The notes beneath the pieces are model-generated. The model was not told the origin of the DNA and searched no databases. It saw only the letters and a list, made by a program, of their open reading frames with translations. Positions 33,093-41,644 of a DNA stretch of 64,000 bases are shown here, piece by piece. Location of the stretch: assembly GCA_025964675.1 (NCBI GenBank), contig JAOPYI010000033.1, positions 1 through 64,000 on the forward strand, given 5' to 3'. Positions within the stretch are counted from its first letter, which is position 1. Each line of letters opens with the position of its first letter. Made by a program: the position numbers and the translations under genes. The DNA comes from Sphaerisporangium sp. Its GTDB lineage: Bacteria; Actinomycetota; Actinomycetes; Streptosporangiales; Streptosporangiaceae.

Positions 33093-33899
33093 TCAGATAC
33101 CTCTGGGGCGCAGGGCATTCTCGGTGACGCTGCCGAGCCAGTCGACGAAGAACGCGATGACCGCGGTCAGGACGCCACCGGTGACCAGCACCGGAGTTCG
33201 CTGCAGCTTGATGCCGTTAACGATGATGTCGCCCAGGCCGCCCGCGTTGACGAAGGTCGCCAGCGTGGCCACGCCCACCGCCATCACGAGCGCGGTGCGC
33301 AGCCCTGCGAGGATCACCGGCACCGCCAGCTTGATCTCGACCCGCCATAGCACCTGACCGCGGGTCATGCCCATGCCGCGTGCGGCCTCGATCAGCGTCG
33401 GATCCACCTGCTGGATACCGATGATCGTGTTCCGGAGCACCGGAAGCACCGCGTACGCGATCAGACCGATCAGCGCGATCTTGAATCCGATGCCGAACTG
33501 GATCGTCAGCAGCGCGAGCAGGCCGATCGCCGGAGTCGCCTGGCCGAGGTTGGCGAGGCCGAGCACGACCGGGCTGAGCCACCGCGCTCCCGGCCGGGAG
33601 AGGAGTATCCCGACGGGTATCGCGATGATGACGACGAGCAGCGTCGCGACCGCCGTGAGCTGGAGGTGTTCCAGGACCCGGGTGTGGATGTACTCCCAGT
33701 TCAGGGTCCGCTGCTCGATGCTGTCGAGGGTCCGGCCCAACACCCACAGGTAGAGGACGAGCAGGACGGCCGCGAGCGCAAGCGGGGTGCCGAGGTACCG
33801 GAGCGCCGGCCGCCGCCGGCCGCCGGGCTCGGCCGCCGTGGCGCCCGGAGAGGAGATGGCCGAGGGGGGAGCGGACGCCGTCCGCGTTTCACCGGACAC
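33093..33899 (-). CDS. Osmoprotectant-type ABC permease (second)
   Basis: 268 residues from ATG 33899, overlapping the ATPase stop by 11 bases. A hydrophilic N-terminal tail rich in Ala, Ser and Pro (about 35 residues) precedes six hydrophobic helices. The BPD-transporter EAA loop IEAARGMGMTRGQVLWRVEI is plain, and so is AVLPVLRNTIIGIQQVDPTL, typical of OpuCB/OpuCD. It forms the channel with the permease at 34910. Confidence 0.92.
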   Translation of the reverse strand: MSGETRTASAPPSAISSPGATAAEPGGRRRPALRYLGTPLALAAVLLVLYLWVLGRTLDSIEQRTLNWEYIHTRVLEHLQLTAVATLLVVIIAIPVGILLSRPGARWLSPVVLGLANLGQATPAIGLLALLTIQFGIGFKIALIGLIAYAVLPVLRNTIIGIQQVDPTLIEAARGMGMTRGQVLWRVEIKLAVPVILAGLRTALVMAVGVATLATFVNAGGLGDIIVNGIKLQRTPVLVTGGVLTAVIAFFVDWLGSVTENALRPRGI

Positions 33900-34917
33900 C
33901 GGACACCGGCCGCTCCCCGGCGGCGCCTGCCTGCTCCCTGGTGACGGACGCGCAAATCTCGGCGAACGTCACCACCCTCCCGTCGGCCACGATCTCCTGA
34001 CGGCCGTGGGCGACCATCGCGTCCAGCGCCTGGCGGAGCGTCGCGCTCCCCGCGATCTGGGGAAGGCCGTCGGTCGCGACCGTACTGGTGCCTGTGGTCG
34101 TGTCCTTTCCCGTGGACGGGGAGAGAACGGAGACCGGGATCAGGGCGAGCCGTTTCAGCGTGGCGTCGGTTCCGATGAACCCGGCGACGTAGTCGTCCGC
34201 GGGGGCCGCGAGGATGCGCGCCGGGGTGTCGTACTGCGCGATCCGGGAGCTCTCCCGCAGCACCGCGATGCGGTCACCCAGCTTGATGGCTTCCTCGAAG
34301 TCGTGCGTGACGAAGATGATCGTCTTCCTGAGCTCTCGCTGGAGCCTTAGGAACTCGTTCTGCAGCCGCTCCCGGGTGATCGGGTCGGTGGCTCCGAAAG
34401 GCTCGTCCATGAGCATGACCGGCGGGTCGGCGGCAAGTGCCCTCGCCACCCCGATCCGCTGTTGCTCGCCGCCGGAAAGCTGCCGGGGGAAACGGCCGCG
34501 AAACGCCGCGGGATCGAGCCCCACCAGTTCCAGCAACTCGTCCACCCGGCGGGCGATCTTGTCCTTGCTCCACTTGAGCAGCCCAGGTACGAGCCCGACG
34601 TTCTCGGCGATCGTCAGGTGCGGGAAGAGGCCGATCTGCTGGATGACGTAGCCGATGTGGCGGCGCAGCTCGTCCGGGCGCATGGCCAGCACATCGGTGC
34701 CACCGATGCGGATCGCGCCCGAGGTCGGCTCGATCAGCCGGTTGATCATTTTCATCGTCGTGGTCTTGCCGCAACCGGAGGGGCCGACGAAGACGACCAG
34801 CTCCCCCGCGGGTATGTCAAGCGTGACGTTGTCGACCGCGGGCTCGGCCTGGCCGGGATAGCGCTTCGTGAGCCCGTCAAGCTCGATGCGTGCGCCGCCG
34901 GAAGTGGTGTCAAACAC
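33889..34917 (-). CDS. Osmoprotectant-type ABC ATPase (OpuCA/ProV type)
   Basis: 342 residues from GTG 34917 (GAGGGG five bases upstream, overlapping the preceding permease by eight bases); ATG 34956 would overlap far more. Walker A GPSGCGKTT, Q-loop VIQQIGLFPHLT, signature LSGGEQQR and Walker B PVMLMDEPFGATDP with FVTHDFEEA mark the glycine-betaine class. The C-terminal about 85 residues (LPQIAGSATLRQALDAMVAH region) look like a single degenerate CBS-type domain, where OpuCA has two for ionic-strength sensing. Loss of one may fit a nutritional rather than osmotic role. Confidence 0.9.
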   Translation of the reverse strand: MFDTTSGGARIELDGLTKRYPGQAEPAVDNVTLDIPAGELVVFVGPSGCGKTTTMKMINRLIEPTSGAIRIGGTDVLAMRPDELRRHIGYVIQQIGLFPHLTIAENVGLVPGLLKWSKDKIARRVDELLELVGLDPAAFRGRFPRQLSGGEQQRIGVARALAADPPVMLMDEPFGATDPITRERLQNEFLRLQRELRKTIIFVTHDFEEAIKLGDRIAVLRESSRIAQYDTPARILAAPADDYVAGFIGTDATLKRLALIPVSVLSPSTGKDTTTGTSTVATDGLPQIAGSATLRQALDAMVAHGRQEIVADGRVVTFAEICASVTREQAGAAGERPVSGVR

Positions 34918-35557
34918 GGAGACCCCTCGCGGTGGTGAGACGACGGATGACGACATAGAAGAGGTCGAAGACGAGGGCCAGGACGACCACGCCGAGGGTG
35001 CCGGCGAGCGCGGAGTTGAGCGCGTTGACCGAGCCGAGCCGGGAGAGCCCGTCGAAGATCTGGTTGCCCAGGCCGGGACCCGCGACGTAGGCGGCGATGG
35101 CCGCGATACCGATGATCATCTGGGTCGAGACCCGGATGCCGGTGAGGATCACCGGCCAGGCCAGCGGGAGCTGCACCCGGGTCATCACGCCGACGGCGCT
35201 CATCCCGACGCCGCGCCCCGCCTCCACGATCGCAGGATCGACGCCCTTCAGTCCGACGACGGTGTTCCGCACGATCGGGAGCAGGGAGTAGAGGACGAGC
35301 GCGACCACCGAGGGTCCCCAGCCGAGGCCGAGGATCGGGATGAGCAGGCCCAGCAACGCGAACGAGGGGATCGTCAGGAACCCGCCGGACGTGCCGATGG
35401 CGAACGCCGCCCAGCGTGGGCTCCGGTAGGTCAGCATTCCGATCCCGACGCCAATGATCGTCGCGATGACCAGCGAGATGGCGACGACGAGCGCGTGCTC
35501 CAGCGCCGCCTGGGTCAGCAGATCCCATCGCGAGGCGATGTATTCGCTGAGGCTCAC
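34910..35557 (-). CDS. Osmoprotectant-type ABC permease (first)
   Basis: 215 residues from ATG 35557. Short OpuCB-like permease: about five hydrophobic helices with LYSLLPIVRNTVVGLKGVDP and the EAA loop IVEAGRGVGMSAVGVMTRVQ. It is the first gene of the ten-gene minus-strand operon; the divergent IclR gene begins 128 bases away, so the operon promoter should lie directly upstream. Confidence 0.92.
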   Translation of the reverse strand: MSLSEYIASRWDLLTQAALEHALVVAISLVIATIIGVGIGMLTYRSPRWAAFAIGTSGGFLTIPSFALLGLLIPILGLGWGPSVVALVLYSLLPIVRNTVVGLKGVDPAIVEAGRGVGMSAVGVMTRVQLPLAWPVILTGIRVSTQMIIGIAAIAAYVAGPGLGNQIFDGLSRLGSVNALNSALAGTLGVVVLALVFDLFYVVIRRLTTARGLRV

Positions 35558-35684
35558 AAGCTCCTCCTCCCGGTCGTTGGTAACGGAACGGTAGGACGGA
35601 GTTCTTCTGAGTGCAATACTAGTTGCGATGAATGCAATCGATTATCCATGGTCGAGTAGACGGCCAGCGGCTAACCTGCCTCCC
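35558..35684. promoter_or_regulatory. Divergent promoter and IclR-type operator candidate
   Basis: 127 bases between the importer operon and the iclR-like gene. Two TGCAAT copies (35612-35617 and 35633-35638) stand 21 bases apart, two helical turns, and TTGC (35623-35626) with GCAA (35634-35637) form an inverted repeat next to them. The stretch 35611-35650 is locally AT-rich. A repressor of the IclR family bound here could control both directions. Confidence 0.5.
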
Positions 35685-36512
35685 ATGGCACCTCCTGCGT
35701 CGAGTGAACCAGATCGTTTGGGCAGCTCACGGACCCAAGCCCCATCCGCGGGGCTGCGAAGGGACCTGGAGATCCTCGAGTTGCTGGCGAACGCCGACAC
35801 CCAGGGCGGGCTGGGAGTGAGCCGGATCGCCGAGATTCTCGGCCGCGAGAAGAGCCAGATGTCCCGCGCGCTCAAGGCGCTGGAGGCCGAGGGCATGGCC
35901 GAGCGCGACAGCGAGACCCTCGAATACCGCCTCGGGTGGCGGCTCTACGCTCTCGCGGCGCGTGGCGGGGAGACCCGGCTCGTCCAGATCGTCACGCCCT
36001 ACCTTCGCCGCATGGTGGGTGCGCTCAACGAGACGACCCATCTTTGCGTGCTACGCGGCTCGGCGGTGCTGACCTTGCGCTCGGTGTCGCCTTCGCACGC
36101 CTTCCGCGGTCTCGGGTGGGAAGGGGTGACCGTGCCGGCGCCGATGACCTCCGCGGGGCGGGTGCTGGTGTCGGACTGGGAACCCCAGGCGCTGCGCTCG
36201 CTGCTGGCGGAGGCCGGCACCCTGCCGGCCGGGCCACGCGCACGCGCCGCCGATGATCTGCTCACCGAGATCGCGGGCATCCGCAGGCGTGGTTACGCCG
36301 CGGTCAACGAAGAGTTCGAGGAGGGGCTGGTCGGCGTCTCGGCACCGGTACGGGACTTCAGGGGCGCCATCGTCGCCGCGATCAACGTTTCGGCGCCGAA
36401 GGGCCGTCTTGCAAGCCGGCTCGACGAGGCGGGACGGCTGACACTCACCGTCGCCCAGGAGCTGTCCGCCGAGCTCGGGTTCCACCCCCCAGGCGGACGG
36501 CCACTCCGGTAG
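35685..36512 (+). CDS. IclR-family transcriptional regulator
   Basis: 275 residues from ATG 35685. The upstream ATG 35628 lies inside the repeat region that looks like the operator, and the added residues are unlike the family. N-terminal winged helix-turn-helix (ISRIAEILGREKSQMSRAL-type segment with GVSRIAEILGREKSQMSRAL at about 47-66), then the effector domain (GSAVLTLRSVSPSHAFR, APMTSAGRVLVSDW, GYAAVNEEFEEGLVGVSAPV). IclR proteins bind a small catabolic effector. Its divergent position makes it the likely regulator of the importer-Fae operon. Confidence 0.9.
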   Translation: MAPPASSEPDRLGSSRTQAPSAGLRRDLEILELLANADTQGGLGVSRIAEILGREKSQMSRALKALEAEGMAERDSETLEYRLGWRLYALAARGGETRLVQIVTPYLRRMVGALNETTHLCVLRGSAVLTLRSVSPSHAFRGLGWEGVTVPAPMTSAGRVLVSDWEPQALRSLLAEAGTLPAGPRARAADDLLTEIAGIRRRGYAAVNEEFEEGLVGVSAPVRDFRGAIVAAINVSAPKGRLASRLDEAGRLTLTVAQELSAELGFHPPGGRPLR

Positions 36513-36676
36513 CGGTCACCCCGGCGGTTCACGCGAGCCGGCCGCCCGGGTAGGTCTCGCCTGCTGCTCGCCATGGACGCGTCCTGGTCCAGGCGGAAAA
36601 GTGAGAGCCGAGGATCAGGTCACCTTCCCGCATCACCCGGGCGATGGGTCGCACTTCCGTTCCTGCCGCATACCGT

Positions 36677-37930
36677 TCACCGCGTGGCCCATGCTGTCTG
36701 GCGCGCTTGAAAGGCGGCCTGCCACATCGCGGGGCGGATGAGCAGTAGTTGCAGCAGGAAGAGGAAGGGGGTGCCGAGCAGCCAGATACCGAGGCGTTCG
36801 GCGACGGTGGCGTCAGGATGTCGCAGTACGTACCGGATGCCGATGACATAGGTGAGGCCGAGCCAGTAGGCAAGCCCTTCCCAGGGAATCACTGAGCCGA
36901 ACACGAATGCCACGCCGAGCCAGGCCAGAGTGATGGGGGCCAGCGCGGACATCACCAGGGTGTAGGTGCGCCAGAAGACAGGGAGCTTGCGCAGCTCCGC
37001 GACCTCCCAAAGGGCGTAGAGCCAGTACGAGCGGTACCAGCGGACCCGCTGGCGGTAGGCGGTTCGCAGCGTCTCGGGCATGTCGGTGTAGACGTAGGCC
37101 TCATCGACGGCGACGGTCTGGCCCCGCTGGAGTGAGTAGTGCGTCAGGCGGCGATCGTCGCCGACGGTACCACTCACGACGTAGTCGTCCAGGTTGTCCA
37201 GCACTACATCTGCCCGATAAAGGCTGAGCGCACCCGAACAGGGAGCGACGGCGCCCATCCGCGACTTCGCCGCCCGCAGCGTCAGGCAGGCGGACACCAT
37301 TTCGAGGTCCAGCAGCCTGGTGAGCAGGTTCTTACGGCGGTTCCGCAGCAGCGGGAGACCTGTCGCGGCCATGACGCGAGCGTCGGACATGGCGCGCAGC
37401 AGATGCCGGATCGCCCGCCGGTCCACCACCGAGTCGCTGTCCACGGTGAGGATGAAGTCGGCGCGCTTGCGGCCCCGATCCCGGTCGTAGCGCAATTCGT
37501 AGAGCACCAACGACTGGGCCTCACGCTTGCCCCCGTTCGGCTGACGGTGCCAGAAGACGCTTGGGTGGCCGTAGGGCATCGCCAACGGCTCGGAACCGTC
37601 GTCGACTACGTGGACCTCGTCGGGGGGCCGGCTGCTGTTGAGCAGTGCGGCGATGGCCAGATGGAGCGCCACGCGATTTTCGTTGTAGCTGGGCACTATG
37701 GCGACGACCCGCCCCCTGGCGACCGGCAGGTGGTGGAACTGCCGCGGCCACATTGTGATGACCAGGCAGAACAGTAGTACTCCCGTGGTCAGCGCGTAGA
37801 GCACGACGGCACTGGCCGTATGCGTCCCGCCGACCTGAGTGCGATAACTGTAGGCCCAGAACCCGGCGGCGACGGGAACGACCACTCCGGCCGCCGCGAT
37901 GCTCAGGAGGTTATGCCGCCTTCTAGCCAC
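36677..37930 (-). CDS. Processive GT2 glycosyltransferase, membrane-bound
   Basis: 417 residues from ATG 37930. Two N-terminal helices (about 8-28, 40-60), a GT-A catalytic domain (about 70-300) and three or four C-terminal helices. The D,D,D,Q(Q/R)XRW pattern is complete: VVDDGSE, TVDSDSV, VGDDRRLT and RQRVRWYRS. This is the layout of hyaluronan, chitin/NodC or cellulose synthase-like enzymes that polymerise and export a polysaccharide. The product is unknown. The preceding tiny membrane-protein gene overlaps it by eight bases, and a tiny Cys-rich gene precedes that, so the three form an operon. Confidence 0.88.
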   Translation of the reverse strand: MARRRHNLLSIAAAGVVVPVAAGFWAYSYRTQVGGTHTASAVVLYALTTGVLLFCLVITMWPRQFHHLPVARGRVVAIVPSYNENRVALHLAIAALLNSSRPPDEVHVVDDGSEPLAMPYGHPSVFWHRQPNGGKREAQSLVLYELRYDRDRGRKRADFILTVDSDSVVDRRAIRHLLRAMSDARVMAATGLPLLRNRRKNLLTRLLDLEMVSACLTLRAAKSRMGAVAPCSGALSLYRADVVLDNLDDYVVSGTVGDDRRLTHYSLQRGQTVAVDEAYVYTDMPETLRTAYRQRVRWYRSYWLYALWEVAELRKLPVFWRTYTLVMSALAPITLAWLGVAFVFGSVIPWEGLAYWLGLTYVIGIRYVLRHPDATVAERLGIWLLGTPFLFLLQLLLIRPAMWQAAFQARQTAWATR

Positions 37931-38075
37931 GGCGATCCCGTCGTTTGGCGCGCCGGTACATCCACAAGCCGGCGAGCACGATCGCGCCGGTGACGAGGAG
38001 CACCGTGGGGAGGTTGATGGTGAACCCCGCCGGGCTGACGTCCGCTCTTGTCATAGGCAGCGCGTCGTTGAACAT
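37923..38075 (-). CDS. Small single-span membrane protein
   Basis: 50 residues from ATG 38075, with GAAAGGA seven to eight bases upstream. One hydrophobic helix (LPTVLLVTGAIVLAGLWMY, about 23-41) is followed by a strongly basic tail (RRAKRRDRRG), predicting N-terminus out, C-terminus in. The stop overlaps the glycosyltransferase start by eight bases. It could be an accessory subunit of the synthase, by analogy to small partner proteins of other polysaccharide synthases, but no family is recognised. Confidence 0.7.
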   Translation of the reverse strand: MFNDALPMTRADVSPAGFTINLPTVLLVTGAIVLAGLWMYRRAKRRDRRG

Positions 38076-38103
38076 GCGAGAAGTCCTTTCCAGGCATGGG
38101 CAG

Positions 38104-38135
38104 GTACGGCCGGCCCATGCTGGTGCCGGCCGTAC
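38104..38135 (-). terminator. Hairpin between the two small genes
   Basis: GTACGGCCGGC (38104-38114) pairs perfectly with GCCGGCCGTAC (38125-38135) over a ten-base loop. It lies between the Cys-rich peptide gene and the small membrane-protein gene on the minus strand, so it may act as an attenuator or protect the upstream message, giving more of the peptide than of the synthase. Confidence 0.55.
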
Positions 38136-38154
38136 TGATACGTGTGGATCAGGT

Positions 38155-38250
38155 TCAGTGGCCGCTGTCGGCGCAGGAGCACCTGTTCTCGCTGCACATG
38201 TCATGCCGGTCGTTGTTGCAGGCGTTGCACGTCCCGTATCCGTTGCCCAT
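38155..38250 (-). CDS. Tiny Cys-rich peptide
   Basis: 31 residues from ATG 38250, with an excellent ribosome site (GAGAAAGGTGA) five bases upstream. Sequence features: CNAC near residues 8-11, then single Cys at 19, 24 and 26 with His and Asp/Asn between (five Cys in all), ending ADSGH. The CxxC start and the spacing look like a small metal-binding knuckle; disulfides or modification are also possible. There is no signal peptide. It heads the operon with the small membrane protein and the GT2 enzyme. Confidence 0.65.
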   Translation of the reverse strand: MGNGYGTCNACNNDRHDMCSENRCSCADSGH

Positions 38251-38404
38251 CAGGGTCACCTTTCTCCGTAGTTGGCCGTGAGCAGTACAGCAGATGTGAA
38301 TAAGATGCACAAGTAGTAGAACGGTGCCACAAGGCATCCTGTACTATGATCTGCACACAAGGGTGAATTTCGCCTAAGTCGTACTGAATCCCCTCGGAGG
38401 GTGC

Positions 38405-40225
38405 GTGCAGCCGCTGTCAGCGGGCGATCCGCATGAGATCGGTCCATATCGGGTCGTTGGACGCCTCGGGGCAGGTGGCATGGGGCTGGTCTACGCCGGT
38501 GTGGACAGCGCGGGACGGCGGGTCGCCATCAAGCTTGTCCACGAGGCGCTGTCGACCGACCTGGAGTTCCGGCGCAGATTCAGCAGAGAGATCTCCGTGC
38601 TGACCGAGGTCGACGGAGCCTGCGTCGCGCGAGTGCTGGGCTCCGACTCCGGCACCGAGCGGCCGTGGCTCGCCACCGAGTTCATCCCGGGCCCCACGCT
38701 GGAACAGCATGTGCGCGCGGAGGGCCCGCTGACCGGCGACGCGCTGTACGGCCTTGCCGCCGGGCTGGCGGAGGCGCTGGTGGCCATGCACGCCGCGGAT
38801 GTCGTTCACCGGGACCTGAAGCCGACGAATGTGATCCTGTCCCCGCAGGGGCCGCGCCTGATCGACTTCGGCATCGCCAAGGTCCTGGACGGCACCGCGA
38901 TGACCCACACCGGAACACTGATCGGCTCTCCCGGATGGATCAGCCCCGAGGAGTACGGCGAGGGCCCGGCGGGAACCCCTGCCGACGTGTACGGCTGGGC
39001 CATGCTCGTGCTCTTCGCGGTAACCGGCGAACCTCCCTATGGCACCGGCCGCCCGGAGGTGCTGGCCTACAAGGTACGGGAGGAGATTCCGGACCTCGAG
39101 GCGGTGCCGGAGGGCTTGCGCGAGCTCGTGGGCCGCGCGCTGGACAAGGATCCCGACAAACGCCTGGCTGCCGACGACGTGCTCGCGGCGGTGACCGAAA
39201 CCTGGCGCGGGGAGGAGGGCGAGCGAGAACCGGCCGTGCCCGACATCACTTCATTGATCCAGCGCACCTGGCTGATGCCGCAGGAGGAAACAGCTGACTG
39301 GCTTGAGCCGGCCGACGCCGCGGCGCTCCCGCCCGCGGCGGCGACCGGCCCGGCCGCGCTCGTGTCCTCGGCCACTCCCACCGGTCCGGTCGCACTCCGG
39401 GTCCCGGGGGCACTCCAGGTTCCGGGTGCCGGCCAGGTGATGGTCGTCGCCAAGCGGCACGGCTCGTCCTGGTTCCATGCCTACGCGGTCACCGCCGCGG
39501 CGGTGACCGCGATCGCCGTGACCGCGATCATCGTCAACTCCGCCTCGGAACGTTCCACGCCGGTCGCCGCGCCGACGGCACTTCACCCGGTTCGGGCGAG
39601 GACGGCGACGACTCCCATCCCGGCTCCGATGAAGACGGCCCTGAAGAAGCCGCGATTCACCGGCAAAGCCGTGTCGTTCAAGGGCATCAGGATGACCTTG
39701 CCGAAGGATTGGCGACTGCTGAGGATTCGCCGCGATCTCGCGTGCCTTGAGTCGCCGAATGCTCGGGGAGAGAGCGGGCCGTGGGAGTTCGCATGCCGCC
39801 CGGACTCATTGATCATTAGAACTGGTTCCGGCGCTGATCGCTGGCCGGGCTCATCCCTGGACGACCCTGTCTCGGGGTGGGTGCTGGGTGACCCGATGCC
39901 TTGCCTGACAGGTGGAAAAGTGTGGCGAGACTGGAGTGGAACCTACGGCAATGATTTCGGCGCGTACGGCTTCTACGTGGCGGCATACAACGCCACGCTT
40001 GCGCGCTCCAGCCTGGCGAAGATGGCGGACGGCCGCAAGGCCGCCTACCGGGAATGGCGGGTGACATGTGCGAACAATGACCAATACACAATGAAGATCT
40101 GGCACCTGCCGCTGTCGAAGGTCTCCCTCTTTGTGCTGAGTGCCCGTCCCGAGGACTCCAAAGGCTACAAACAGATCATCGCCTCCACCGACCTACTCGA
40201 CTACAAGCATGCCGCCAAATTGTGA
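38405..40225 (+). CDS. Membrane Ser/Thr protein kinase with extracellular domain
   Basis: 606 residues from GTG 38405 (GGAGGG three bases upstream). Kinase domain about 13-270: LGAGGMGLVY, ATP-binding K43, HRDLKPTN with D137, DFGIAK with D154, then SPGWISPEEYGEGPAG and TPADVYGWAML. A linker rich in Ala and Pro is followed by one transmembrane helix at about 358-380, and then an external domain of about 200 residues with several Cys and Trp (SFKGIRMTLPKDWRLL). That domain is of a type common in Streptosporangiales kinases but has no known ligand. The gene is divergent from the Cys-rich peptide/GT2 operon, which might be one of its targets. Confidence 0.9.
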   Translation: MQPLSAGDPHEIGPYRVVGRLGAGGMGLVYAGVDSAGRRVAIKLVHEALSTDLEFRRRFSREISVLTEVDGACVARVLGSDSGTERPWLATEFIPGPTLEQHVRAEGPLTGDALYGLAAGLAEALVAMHAADVVHRDLKPTNVILSPQGPRLIDFGIAKVLDGTAMTHTGTLIGSPGWISPEEYGEGPAGTPADVYGWAMLVLFAVTGEPPYGTGRPEVLAYKVREEIPDLEAVPEGLRELVGRALDKDPDKRLAADDVLAAVTETWRGEEGEREPAVPDITSLIQRTWLMPQEETADWLEPADAAALPPAAATGPAALVSSATPTGPVALRVPGALQVPGAGQVMVVAKRHGSSWFHAYAVTAAAVTAIAVTAIIVNSASERSTPVAAPTALHPVRARTATTPIPAPMKTALKKPRFTGKAVSFKGIRMTLPKDWRLLRIRRDLACLESPNARGESGPWEFACRPDSLIIRTGSGADRWPGSSLDDPVSGWVLGDPMPCLTGGKVWRDWSGTYGNDFGAYGFYVAAYNATLARSSLAKMADGRKAAYREWRVTCANNDQYTMKIWHLPLSKVSLFVLSARPEDSKGYKQIIASTDLLDYKHAAKL

Positions 40226-40270
40226 ACGTGATCCGGCATCGTCCTCCCGGAACGTGTCCTTCGTAGGTGC

Positions 40271-40286
40271 TGGTCGGAACCGACCA
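40271..40286 (+). terminator. Weak hairpin after the kinase gene
   Basis: TGGTCGG (40271-40277) and CCGACCA (40280-40286) form a short stem followed by ACCTTTTG. It lies 46 bases after the kinase stop and may terminate it. The stem is short, so confidence is low. Confidence 0.4.
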
Positions 40287-40469
40287 ACCTTTTGTAAGTT
40301 CCCGTCACCAGGCGCTGGCTTGCGTAGCCTGCGGTAGTGCTTGATCGACTCCCGCAGGCGGTCACGGCCTTCCCGTGTTGCTCTACGGACGCGGTGACTG
40401 AGATTGACGTTGGGCGTGCACGCCCGTGCCGGCTATACCTAGGCGCCGTGACAACCGAGCGCCAAATCG

Positions 40470-41347
40470 TCAGGAGAAGAGATCCTCGATCGCCACGGCG
40501 GTCGAGGCGCGCTGGATCCACTCATCAAGCTGCCCCACATCCTGCAAGCCAGGATGCGGCTTCGCGTTTCCACCGAAATCGGGATTCCGCGACCGGACAG
40601 GATTATGAAGATCGCCTCCGCCTTCCCCTCGGCTCTACCCTCGACCTTCCCCTCGGCTTTGCCCTCGGCGACGTATTTCTTCGCGAAATCGCTCTGGTAC
40701 TCGTAGGTCCCCGTAGCCATCAATACCTCCATATGCTTTCGAGCCACCTCAGGGAGCGTCATCAGCACAAAATCAGCGTACAGCCGGGCCCGCTCGTCGT
40801 CGACGACCGCCAGGGCGGCCAACAAGGCCTCCAAAATCGGCTGAGCGTCGATGTCACCGCCGTGAGCCACCGCCGACAGCACCGCCAACTCCGGCGCGCG
40901 GGCCGCCTCAGCGGGATCGGTCACCACCGGAACCACCCCTGGACCGGCGACCATCGGAGCGAGCCTCCAACCCGGATGACCCATGTCGATCGGCACCGCG
41001 CACCATTTCGCGGTACGGGCATCGGTACAGACCACCAGCAGAACCGCAGGACAACGCATCCGCGCCCGCACCGACGCCAGATACACCGGCCAGCTCCACC
41101 GCTTGCCCGAGTCCCGGCCCCGCTGCACCTCCACCACGACCGCGAGCACGGGATCCCTGTCCGAGAACACCACCACCGCATCCGCCTGATACTCAACCGG
41201 CGGGCACTCGGTCAGATCACCCGACTCGATCCTGGCCTCACGGTAGCCCGGCACCGGCACTCCCAGTGCCTCAACCAGCAATTCAGCAGCCAATTCCGGA
41301 CGATTTTTGAAAAGCAGGATCAATGCTTCATGTTCTTGCGATGGCAC
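40470..41347 (-). pseudogene. Frameshifted Rpn-family (PD-(D/E)XK) nuclease-like gene
   Basis: From GTG 41347 the frame encodes an actinobacterial Rpn/transposase-like protein: PSQEHEALILLFKNRPELAA, QADAVVVFSDRDPVLAVVVE and VEVQRGRDSGKRWSWPVYLA (the ExxQ part of the nuclease core), DDERARLYADFVLMTLPEVA and a charged KAEGKVEGRAEGKAEA coil. Near 40540-40548 the frame slips by one base. The expected ending (DVGQLDEWIQRAS, then AVAIEDLFS) is perfectly readable in the next frame and ends at 40470. In the unshifted frame the protein runs on with unrelated sequence to 40439. A single base loss is enough to explain this; a sequencing error cannot be excluded. Confidence 0.7.
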
Positions 41348-41644
41348 TGACCGGGACGTTACTACAGAGCTAAAGAACAGGCAAAACATTGCCAGAATCG
41401 CCCCGAACAAATCCGGACACCCCGCAAGCTATATTTTTCATTCAAATTCGCCTTTAATTCCGCCATTTAGACTTTCCGGGGAGGTTCGAGCGGCACATGC
41501 GCGAGGGGGCAGCGCCTTGCGGTGGCCGTACGAGCGATCACGCAACGGGCAACCGTCCTCAGCGGCACACCAGTCATGGATGTACGCCTCCTCTGGCAGA
41601 CCGCGAGCCGCATGCTTGACTCACCGGGTGCACGCTGGTCTTTT
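41348..41644. other. Intergenic region without recognisable gene
   Basis: About 300 bases between the Rpn-like gene and the exporter permease. The part 41390-41480 is unusually AT-rich and probably holds the Rpn promoter. The remaining sequence has short open frames with no recognisable family or ribosome site. Confidence 0.4.
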
